Shown: piece by piece, positions 25,901-37,900 of the stretch
How positions within the stretch are numbered: position 1 is the stretch's first letter
How the letters are laid out: the number at the start of each line of letters is the position of its first letter
DNA from: Clitoria ternatea
Taxonomy: Eukaryota; Streptophyta; Magnoliopsida; Fabales; Fabaceae
Length of the DNA: 64,000 nucleotides
Assembly (NCBI GenBank): GCA_037962975.1
Contig: CM075675.1
Coordinates: forward strand, 44,438,501 to 44,502,500
Direction of reading: 5' to 3'
The notes under the pieces: model-generated
Seen by the model: only the letters and a program-made list of their open reading frames with translations
What the model was told of the DNA's origin: nothing
Database searches by the model: none
Program-made: the position numbers and the translations under genes

Positions 25901-28900
25901 AGGCAGTTCTGGTGTTTACATTGTTGTTTGTTTATGGTTTATGTTATGAATTATGAGGTATGGATTTTTATGCAAGTTTATGATGTCTTTTCAATAGATT
26001 TATGACTTTGAATTATCCTTTTATATGCATATATATGAATTTATATGCATATAAACATGTATATACATAATAAGTAAAATCTTACAATTCAATTTACGAT
26101 TTTACAATTTGTGATTTTTCCACCCCTTTACGATTCAACATGAAATCCCGATTTTGTCAACCTTGAGTGAGAGAGTGATAATACGTGTGGATTTTGTCCC
26201 AGAGTTCATAGGAGTGCACACAGCCGATCATTCGAGTTAAAACCGACGCAGATATTGACGATTGAAGCCAAGAGAGAAGCAATTGGTCCGGTTGTTCCCA
26301 TGCAACATATGCAGGACTCATGCGGTTGTTCACATGATCTTTGTCAGATTCAAAGCGAAAAGGAATTGAAGGATTAAAAAGGTAAGTGTGTAACCGATAG
26401 CCATTGATTATCGGTTCGATTTGCTATTTCCATAGCAAATAGTTGTTGTCGGTAAGCTTCTCAGAGATCGTGTGCGAGAAGGTGATCGGAGCAGAAGAGA
26501 GAAGGAGTTGCCGACATGATTCCGCGGATACTAATTCTCTGGTTGAGGACCACCAGGAGGCGGTGGAGGATTCGACATCGTACCTCGATGACGAAGTGAC
26601 TAGATCTGAACCGTGCTCTCTAATACCATATTAACTTCAAAGAAAGAGAGAGAAGAAGAGATAAGAAATGGGAGAGAGAAGTAACCGAAATTGTAATGTT
26701 TTATTGAATGAATAATATTATGGTACATGAGCCTATTTATATAAAGGCAGAGAGAGTGTACAACTGTCAGTAAAGACCCTACAACTAGCAAAAGAAAAAC
26801 AAAACAGAAGACTAAAAGTCTAGTCCCTTCTATACCATCTGTCCGTCCACAGCTCTTTCGTTCATTTCTAGCCGATGCACAGAACACTGGTGGTGTTTTT
26901 GGCAAACCCACAACTCCCTGATCTTTATTTTGTAGAATCTGTTCTGATCTTTGTTCTTTCTCTATTCATTGATTCTTTTGTGTGTTTAGATAGGTGGCCT
27001 CATGTTCTTTCTTGCTTTAACTTTTTCCTTTTGTGCAGGGGTTGCCTTGGCCACCCATTTTTTTAAATCCCTATACACACACATATATTGTTGCTTTGTT
27101 TATATTAAAGTTTTATATATTATTTAAAATGAATATTTTTTTGCTTCATCTTAAAATAGTCATATTAATATTTTCTAAATCAATTCCAATTACACTTGTA
27201 TTTTCTTAATGAAAATTACATTTACCAGATAACAAGTAAATCAATTAGGAGGATATTGTTTTAACTTAACTAGTGTTTTGAGTTTGAGTCATGTGAATGT
27301 AATTACATTAAAATTAAATAGGAAGAACTTTACTAGTCATCATAGTCTTGTCTAACTTGAGTCCTAATATGATCCATGCACATATTAGAAAATAAGAATA
27401 TGCATTAATAGTCATCAAAAAGCACCAAAGTGTTTTCAAAGCTAAGAATGAAAATGTAATTAATATTTTGTTGCTATGACTCAAAAAGGATGTTGATGTA
27501 ATGGTAGAGACATACTATGGTCGTGGTAGAATAATTATGGTTTGAGTATAAGACACCATGTGAAGCAGCAAGTTTGATTTTGCTTGAACCCAAAAATGAT
27601 ACATAAAACTAAAATATAATTAAGGTAGTGTTTGGATGGAGTGCTTGAAAATTCCAAGGAATTTAAAATCCCTAGAAACTCAATTCCTTTTAATTCAATT
27701 TTCATTATTGTTAAAATTATTTGTTTGAGTTAAGTGTTTGAAATTTCACATTCTTAAAATTTTTGGTGGTGGTGACAATGGTGTGGGGGTGATGGTTGTG
27801 TGATGGCGGCAGGGGTGATGACGGGGGGGGGGGGGGGGGAGGTGTGACAGTCTATGAATCACGGACACCTCTATTCTTTTTGAAGTGTCGTAGTGTTGGA
27901 CATATTTCCAGCATTGACACCTCCACGACATGTATCAGACGCTCCTAAATAGGTATCCAATTAAAGAATCATTTTTTATCAGTTTGGACATCTGAGCCGA
28001 CACTTCTGTAGAGTTTGGACACTTGAATCGACACCGCTATAAAGCTTATACGCTTGAGCAGACACCTCCATATAGATGGACACATACTAATCTTGTTAGA
28101 AATATATGTTTTACCTTTTTAATTTAACTTAATTATAATATAGAATATCAAAAAATAATGCTTACCACTCATATTTTAGGGTTTAATATCATGATAAAAA
28201 TGTAAAGTTTTGAAAATTTGATTTGAGAAGCTGAATATACATATCTTATGCAAATGTTGGTTATCAATTTAGATTTTTTTTGTTATGTTATTTATATTTC
28301 ATTTTATTTGAGTTTTTCTTTCTCTATTTATATACATCATATGTGGTGTTTCGATATCCTATGTTTTAGAGATTAGCCGTGTCAAAGTGTATGTGTCGTG
28401 TCGTGTCTGGTGTTTGTGTCGGAATCAATGCATTATAGGTGGCAATAGTGTAGGGCAGGCTGGCCCACATATACTCAACTCTATGCGAGAGAGAAGTGGA
28501 AAATGTTCATATGGGAGAGAACTTAGATTTCCTCTTTTGATAAAATTTTGAATTCCTTATTTTTAGTTATTGTTAAGTTGTTGAGATAAGTTCCACATCG
28601 GCTAGAAGTATGGTCAGTATCCAGTTTATGAGGCTTGAGGTAACCCTTAACCCATGAGCTAGCTTTTGGGTTGAGTTAGACCTTGCTATTATCTACTATG
28701 GTATCAGAGCCTGACCCGCCTTGAATATTAGGCCACCTATAGATGATCAGTTTTGTAAAACTTCACATATCAGTTTATAGGGCTTGAAACAACCTTTAAC
28801 TTATGAGGTAGCTTTTGGGTTAAGTTAGACCCGTTTATTTTCTAATAGTTATTCTTAAATTTGGGTATTGGGCCTAACTCATCCACCTTATATACTTTTG

Positions 28901-31900
28901 ATTGAATATGTTTCTAGTCAATGTGAGACTTTCAACAAACCTTCTCACGCTCAAGAATGGAGCGTGGAGGAATGCGGGTAGTCCACGACGGATGAATATG
29001 GGTGCCAATGAGACTTATTAACACACCCCTTCACGCTCAGGAATGGAGTGTAGATGAATACGGGTGGCCCGTGAAACTTATAGAACACCCTCACACTCTG
29101 GAATTGAGCGTGGATAATATGGGTGAACCAACAACAGATCTAGGATAGACTCTGATACCATCTTAAATTTGGGTATTGGATATAACACAATCCTAAAAGC
29201 TAGCTCATAGGATAAGGATTACCCTCCATCTTATATACTTTTGATTGACTATATCTCTAGTCAATGTGTGACTTTAAACAGTTATATTAAAATTCCTTTA
29301 AAAATTCTAAGAATTTTAAAATTATTAGCGTTTCAATATCCAAACAATATATTGTAATTACGAATATTTAAAATCTTTTGTTAAAATGAACTCATGCATT
29401 AAATTTCTCCTTCAACTCCCCAATTAACTCCACATTACAGTTACAACATAAAAATGCATCCAGACCTCCTACACTTGCTTGATTGCAAACAACCAGTAGA
29501 CATGTTCAGGTTTTCTAGTGTAATTACTTACATTTTCAAGTTTGAGTTGGAGAACTTTATTTGTTTGCTTGCTTGTTCATCTGTGTTGGATATTTATGCT
29601 CCTTTTGTTACAATTGGAAGTGTTCTTTTCCCATGTTATTTATATTTTGTTCGTACAATATCATGAAAAATTATTGAACAGGGTAAAAACAAATAAAAGG
29701 CGATCAACATAGGTTCATGATTGGGGGATAGAAGAAGGATAAATGTCATAAGTTCATGACTCATCATTCCTATGCTATTAACTTAACAGAATGGATGGAA
29801 GTATAGATCTATTGCTTTGAGAGTAACCTGTTTGTTTCTGCCTTTGTGAATATGGGGAGTGTTTTTTTATATAATTAAAAACATTTTAAAAAAATTCATG
29901 ATTATTTAATGAGTTTAAGGTAAAATTATGATGTTAGGGATCAAAAACAAAAAAAGAAAGAATGTAAAAGAATGAAATGGTTTTATTGCTTATCTCCGGA
30001 AAGAATACAAGACAAAAGCAATACCCAGAGCATAAGCTCCTACACAGAATGAAACCTCTCCACAACTAAAATATTTTCCACCCCTCCTTATTCTACAATT
30101 TCCCTATTTATAACTTCCACCCAGTACAAGCTAACTCTAACTGATTAACTACTTGTTATGTTGGCTCTTGCAGCTGGACCCTTCTTTCTATGATACACAT
30201 GCCATAACTTAGGCCTCAAACCCACATCTATGATTTGCTCCTGAACTTCAGGCCTAGCGATACCACCCCCCAAAGTTTCAGTCTTGTCCTCAATTCTAAA
30301 CGAAGAACTGTAGGACGAACTCATCTTCCCATGTAGCATCTACAACAGATTGTCCCTTCCATTTTGTTGGGACAAGTAGAATAGTGGAGAATGTCCCATC
30401 CATTTTCTACTATACCATTTTGTTGGGGTGTATAAGGACAAGTAGACTGGTGGAGAATGCCCTGTGATCAGAAAAGAAGAAAGAGCATAAGAAAAGTATT
30501 CCTTTGCATTGTCACTTCTAAGGATTTTAATTGTCTTGCCAAATTGTGTTTTGATTTCATTAACAAAAGAAATGAAGATGCGCAAAGTATCAGATTGTTC
30601 TTTCATTAAGAAAACCCATGTACATCGGGTGAATTCATCAATTAACGTGACAAAACATTTAAATCCCATAGAAGACATTCGACTTGGACCCCATACATTT
30701 GAATGAATAACTGAAAAAAGGGAATTAACATGTTCATTTTGACTAGAAAAGGTAGAGCGAACATGTTTTCCAAGTCGACATGACTCACATTACAGTGTCC
30801 CTATTTTTGCAAGACTTGGAACCATTATTTTCAATTTTGACAAATGTGGATGTCCTAAGCAATCATGAAGGAGATTTGGTGATACGGTAGCACTACATAT
30901 CCACGAAGGATTGATTTTGAGGTAGTAAAGACCATGAGACTCATGTCCTACACCAATTGTCCGACCCGTACCACGTTCCTGTATAATGAAGGAGTCAACA
31001 TTAAACATTACAAAATGATTATGAGATCGAGTAAGTTGGCTGAGAGAGATTAAGTTCTCGTTTGGTAACTAATAGGAGAAATGAAGTTGTGAAAATGATA
31101 AAATTCGATGGTTAATATTGATCTTTCACGCCGCTCGAAATAGTCAAAACTCCGTTGAACCAATGAATCCTTTTTTTTTCATGGGTCAAAGGCCAACCAG
31201 CCAACCAAACAACCACTAAATTGAATGGACAGCCAGGAATAAACAAAATAGAGTTTAAAGATAAAGAAGAAGGTGATGTATGACCAATTCCTTTGGCTAT
31301 GACCTCAAAACCATCGGCGAGAATAATAAAATGAGGAATTTTAGGAGAAGAGATGAACGAAAATAAGGAATCGTTACCAACAATGTGATCAGAGCCACCT
31401 TAATCAATTATCGATGAATTTTGATCATTACCAGATTGAGAAATGCAAGCAGTGGAGTTACTAGTGGCCGCTAGGGTTTGGGATTCCTTTGTAGCTTTTA
31501 GCTACAGGTATTCTTGATGATCTGCTTCTGAAAATTTTGAGTCTGATGTATTAGACTTGGAGATATTTACTAATTTTTTTAGGAAATTCATGAAGGGAGT
31601 CATAAGAGTCTCGAGTATGACCTATTCTTTTACAATATGTACATTGAGGACAATTACTCCTTCCACCTCATCCTCCACAACCTCCACAATTAGATATCAT
31701 AATAGAAGTTTCAAGACGATCAGTCACATCACTGTCAAGTGAAGAAACACGGAAGAGGTGAGTAATCAAGTTTTCCATAAATTATCAAGCTTGGTTTTTA
31801 ATTCATCAAGGGTTTCAGCTTCCAAAGACAATTATTCTTCAACTGTAGATTGAGCCTTAGAGACATAGTAAATCATATCATGATCACGAATATGATCAAA

Positions 31901-34900
31901 ATCTGGATGCATTCCATGAAGAATCAACACCGTATATAAATTATCAAGCTTGGTTTTTAATTCATCAAGGGTTTCAGCTTCCAAAGACAATTATTCTTCA
32001 ACTATAGATTGAGCCTTAGAGACATAGGAAATCATATCGTGATCAGATTGCTTAAGAGAACATAGTTTCTGCGCAACATCATATAATCATTGAATATCGT
32101 TTGCAAAACAGTTTGAGCTTTCTTCCAAAAGGAATAATAGGTTTTAAAGGCTTTGAAGTTTGCTAAAATGTTAGATTCAAGCATCGTCACATTATGAAAC
32201 TTGACCTCACTCTTTTGTCTCATACTAGATTACCTATTCATTTTTGGGACCAAGCTATGTTCCCTGCTCTTTTCCTGATCAACAGAACTACATCCTCAGC
32301 CATCAATTTCCAAATTCCCTTCCAGCAATTGCATCATACTCCGCCTGATTTCACCTCCCTTCGTGTCTTTGGTTGTGCGTGCTATGCACTCACTCGACCC
32401 TTCAATATGCATAAACTAGATTTTCGTTCCATTGAATGCATTTTTTAGGTTAGTCAGCTAATCATAGAGGCTACAAATGCCTCTTACTTGATGGAAACTC
32501 TTTCTTTCCAAGGATGTTGCCTTTGACGACACTCGATTTTTGCTCGGGTTGTCTCCTACCTTGATAATCCTCCTCCTCAACATACTTGCAGCTCAGTGTT
32601 CTCCTACTCTTATCCTTAATCCACTTGGTTTACCAGCACCCACCTTAGTCCCTTCTGTGTCCACTCCTCTGTCTCACTCTCCTTCCCTTTCCTCCACATC
32701 TAGTCCCATCTCTTCACTGCTTGCATCACAAGGCTCATCTACTTCACTTTCACATACTGCATCTTAAGGCACACTTGGTTCTGTCTCAGTTTCACTTCCT
32801 GCATCTCAAGGTACTTCTGATTTTGCTTCAGTTTTGCCATCCTCTCCACTATTTGAGTTACCTCACAGATCCTTGTCTACTCATCCTATGCAAGCTTGGT
32901 CAAAATCAGGTATTATTATGCCTCGTTGTCATCCTACTTTGCTTCATGTCTCTACTGAACCCATTGCTGTGAAACAAGCCTTACTGTCCCCCCTCATGGA
33001 AACTTGCCATGACTGATGATTTTGCAGCCTTGATCCGTGATAGCACTTGGACTTTAGTTCGTCTCCCACCTCATTGCCAAGCCATTGGATGCAGGTGAGT
33101 GTTTCGGGTTAAAGAAAACCCTGATGGCTTGATTCAGAAATACACAGACTTGTGGCGAAGGATTTTCATCAACAAAAAGGGCTAGATTACATCGAGACCT
33201 TCTCCCTTGTGGTGAACCTTGTTACTGTTCATGTGATTCTTACCTTGGCGCTAACTTACAACTAACATATCCACCAAATTGATGTCAATAACGTATTTTT
33301 GAATGGACTGCTCATAGAAGAAGTCTACATGACTCAACCACCAGGGTTTGAGTCATCCAACAAACACCTGGTCTACAAGCTTTAACATGCTATTTATGGC
33401 CTTAAACAGTCTCCTAGGGCCTGGTTTCTTCGTCTTACTCGAGCCCTGGTATCCTATGGCTTTAAGGCTAGCCAGTGTGATCCCTCTTTGTTCACCATCA
33501 ACACTTCTCATGGTTGTCTCTATGTTCTTATCTTTGTGGATGATATTAGAATCACTGGTTCCTCTCCAACCATGGTTCAGGCTTTCATCACCAAGTTCAA
33601 TGCTGAGTTTGCTCTTAGAGATCTTGGACCCTTGGACTAGTTTTTGGGCATTGAGGTCAAGAAGCTCCCTGGAAACTCTTTTTCCATGCCAAACTAAGTA
33701 CATTAAGGACCTTCTCCTCAAAGTAGATATGCTTGAGGCTAAGCATATAGCCTCCCCTATGGCTGGTTCTACAAAGCTCACAAAATTCAGTGGAGATCCT
33801 CTCTGAAACCCCAAGCTCTATCATTCCATTGTTGGTGCACTGTAATATGTATCCATTACTCGACCTGAGATTGGGTTCTCAGTCAACAAAGCTTGTCAGG
33901 ACCTCTCCCATCCAACCTCTAAACACTAGGCCACTGTTAAAAGGATACTTCGCTACTTGACAAGGACACCCACTCATGGCTTATTACTTCAACCAGCTTA
34001 TTCCCAGAATTCTCTCTTACCCCATGCCTCAGTGATGCTGACTGGGTGACTGATTCTAGTGATCGCAGGTCAACCTCAGGTCCTTGTATTTACCTTGGTC
34101 CTAATCTAGTCTCTTGGTGGTCCAAGAAACAAACAGTTGTGGCAAAGTCGAGTGCTAAGGCTGAATATAGGAGTCTAGCTCTCACAGTTCTTATGGCTTC
34201 AGTCCGTACTCACTGGACCCGCATATTCCTGTCTCCACTCCCATTCTCCATTGTGACAACCAGAGCACCATTGCCATTTGCCACAATCCCGTCCTACACT
34301 CACAAACTAAACACTTCGAGTTAGATCTCTGTTTTGTCAGAGAGAAGGTCATCAACAGCTCACTAGCTGTGCAGTATGTTCCTTCAGCAGATCAAGTGGC
34401 TGACGTTCTCTCCAAGCATTGGTTCAAGAGTCTCAGATCCAAACTCAGAGTTGTTTCTTCACCTCTGAGTTTGCAAGGGGAATGTTAGAGTAGTGATACA
34501 CTAGAGTTGTAATGCACTAGTTACCTCAGCTTTGGTTTAGTTCTAACTCAAGTGTATTAAACCTGAGTTAGTTATGCTGATGTGGTAATAGCCACCCAAT
34601 ATAAATTGTGCTGATTCAGTTTCAACAATAATAACAATAGAATATACTTCAGATTTACTTTCTCTCTCATGCTTTCTCTTTCTCTGCTTCTCTCTGATTC
34701 CAATAAATCCAGATTTATATTGTTAGGGAGTGATTCAGTTTAGTTGCCTGCTGTATGCAACTGTACACACTAACTGACTTATAACATTGAATAACTGCTT
34801 AACTATATTATAATTGTAGATTACATCTGTGATGCAGCCATCACTCCAATATCCACTAGTCATAATCAGTCTACAAATTTTAATGCAATTCCAAATCAGC

Positions 34901-37900
34901 TGTTTTCCCGAAACAAACAATTGAATATGCATATGCTTCATTAGCTTCAAGGGCTGGGTGATACTTGAAAATGAAATTGCCGTAAAGTTTCTCATGTCTT
35001 GTCCTCTTTCTCTATAGTTTATACATATCTATTCATGCCATTGTAACTACTGTCAGCATCAGGAGTGTACTTATTTATGGTTGACTTTTATCTCATCAGT
35101 ACTATTAGTATTAAATGATGGATTTTTTCAGCTCGCCAATATAATATGGGGTGAGGGAGGTGAGAGCAATGATCATATTGTGCCTTATCCAGAGGTAAAT
35201 GAAGATCTTAGCAACAAGAAAGAATGGAATCAGGAAGCTGCTGCAACTAAGCTAACTGAGCTGAAGAGATCTGAGGCTAAAACAGATTTTCATGAAAGAA
35301 AGCTAGGAAGCAGTTCCAACCTTGATAAAAGTGGAGGATTACCTGCCTCAGGATATGGAACAAACTCATGGCCAGACTTGTCTTTGTCCAGTGCAGCTAA
35401 AGTTGATCAGGGTTCTTTGGGTACTGAAGTATCTAAAAATTTAAGTGTACTTAGCAAATTCTGTTCATCAAGAGGTGGTAAAATTACTAATAGCTGGAAT
35501 TATGACTAGATAACATATCTGTCTGTGTTTTCGTGTATGTGCAGGCCTCTGTCTGCTGATTGCCTCACCATTATTATGAAAAATAATAAACATGCATGAT
35601 ATGTAGTTATATTTTACAATTCCTAATTGTATTGATGTTTGACAGAGGAGACTACCGAACATGAAAAGGATGCTGAAATTTTCCAAAATGCTCATCAAGG
35701 TAAAGAGCAAGGTGATTTTGTTGATTATGGCTGGGCCAACATAGGAAGTTTTGATGACCTTGATCGAATTTTCAGGTAAAGTAGATTATCTCTATCCTTG
35801 AATATCTAATGCATGTGTCTGATAGCGTTATGATCACTAGTGTCTTTAATATCATATCATCACTTTTCACAATGTGCACACTTTGCTCAATCTTAGTTTA
35901 ATTTCTCATCTGAGTTCTATCAAGCTCAAATGGAAAAACGTGTGCAGCTTTGCACAATGTACCTGCACCTATAAGGTAACATAGTTAAAAGTGAGAAAAA
36001 GGGAATATGAATATGTAACATTGGAACGAAGTTCTGAAGTCCTTATTAACCGTGGATGTTTGTAGATGTGCATTTATCCTTATAGTTATTCTTGTGTTTG
36101 ACTCTGGTATCTATCTGACTGAATATTCTCACAAACAAGTGATGATTTTGCAGCAATGAGGACCCTATATTTGGCCATGTCAGTCTTGATAATTCTGATG
36201 AGCTTTGGTCCTCTAAAGACACGAGTAACAATCCAGCTCCTTTGCCGTTGGACCCCCGAAGTCAATCAGGTGCTTTACGGAATAGAACTGAGCCTTTGGA
36301 AATTAAAGAAGAATATGTTCAATGTAGTGATCAATCATTGGAACTCAGTTGTGAGAAGTTTGGGGGTTCTGCATCTCATGTTATACAAAATTCACAAACA
36401 GACACAGCTAATGTGGGAAGTGCTGGAGTTAGAAATAAGCCTACTGTAAAGGAACAACAGGTATGTCAATTTTCACTTATATGCTCTAGCTTAAAGGAGA
36501 GTGTTAGTATGAAAATATTCTATGTAGATCAATGACATACCATTAGCCTAATTAAATCTATTACAAATAACTAATTATAGGATATTATTTATTGTAATTA
36601 TTAATTAATATGTAATCGCTTCAATTGAATCTTCTATCAATAAAAATGTTAAAATGTCTCGCATCGATAAGGAATATGACCATAATAATCCTTGCAAGGC
36701 TTGTGGAAACCCTCCTAACTTGAGTTGGCTTTTGTGAGGAGTTAGGTCTAGTCCATTTTCTAATATCGTATTAGAGCTTGATCAACCTTGATGTTGGGCA
36801 ACCTACAGACTTCATGCACCAAATGCTTAGTGCTAGGAGTGAAGGTGTGTTAAGATGTCTCATATTGGTTTGGATGATATTCCATATAAGAATGGTGGCA
36901 ACCCTCCTCTTTCGAGTAAGTTTTTGGGAAGCGTTAGGTTTGATCCATTTTCTAATAATAAATATATACATGTGTGGTCTGCATTTCACACAAAACATTC
37001 TCTTATTTTCTTCTTCTATATCTTGAAATATCAAGAAGCAAAATGTAATGGCAAGGTCAAGTGCAGTGCAGAGTCTAAATATTGAACCATAGCCCAGACT
37101 TCATGCAATCTAGATTGCCTTGAACCTAGCTTATCATGAAAGAAAGGAATGTGCCAAAGCAGATTGCCACTCGATTCAAGAAAAGATTCTCAAAGACTTG
37201 TATCTGCTACACATGTAAAACTTGAGAATAGATAGCAAACATATTTATGAAGGCACTTAATGGGAGTAGGATTGAGTACCATTGTAACAAGCTGGGCAAT
37301 GGGCATGATTAACTTCTATTATCCAATTTGTGAAGTAATTATAATTTGTGTATGCATAGGGTATTTATGTCCTTTGCCATATAGTATTGCATAGTATTAT
37401 TAACCTAATTCATTTTAACCCACATTGGGTACAGTTTCCCCCCAATATTTGTATTTAGTTTAGGCTGTTTTTGGCCAAAAGGAATTTGATCTGATGTAAA
37501 ACTAGAATTTAGTCAGGGTTGGTGATAGTGATTGTTCCTATTGGGATGGACAACCAGTGGTTGGAAATGGAAAGGAATGATACAAGGGCAATTTTGACAT
37601 AGTTCATTGATATTATTGATTTCTTCCATAATTCCACTGTATCAGCACTCCTTGTAATATTTTGCTGGTCCTTTCATAGTTTCACTTTAGAAGTTAAATT
37701 TCACACTTTGAATACTTCACCACCTTGAAAGTTCAAAGCTCAAGATTCAGCCCTTTAAGCAACACAAGGTTTTCATACATCCGAATGTTTTTACGTTCTT
37801 TAGGAATGTAAAGGCTAGTGGTTATATGTCCCTTAGTGGCTAGATTACGAAATTTGGAATACACAGAGCATTGGTTGTGTCAGAATCCTAATTCCAACGT

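Noticed and set aside
33353..33814. 153-codon minus-strand open frame
   Set aside because: It is the antisense of the Copia reverse transcriptase in fragment C, which has the VDD motif on the plus strand.
35475..35509. Extension of LNK2 exon 2 to the in-frame stop at 35507
   Set aside because: It would end the protein before the conserved DYGWANIGSFDDLDRIF block. A GT donor at 35475 and an AG acceptor at 35645 rejoin the frame exactly.
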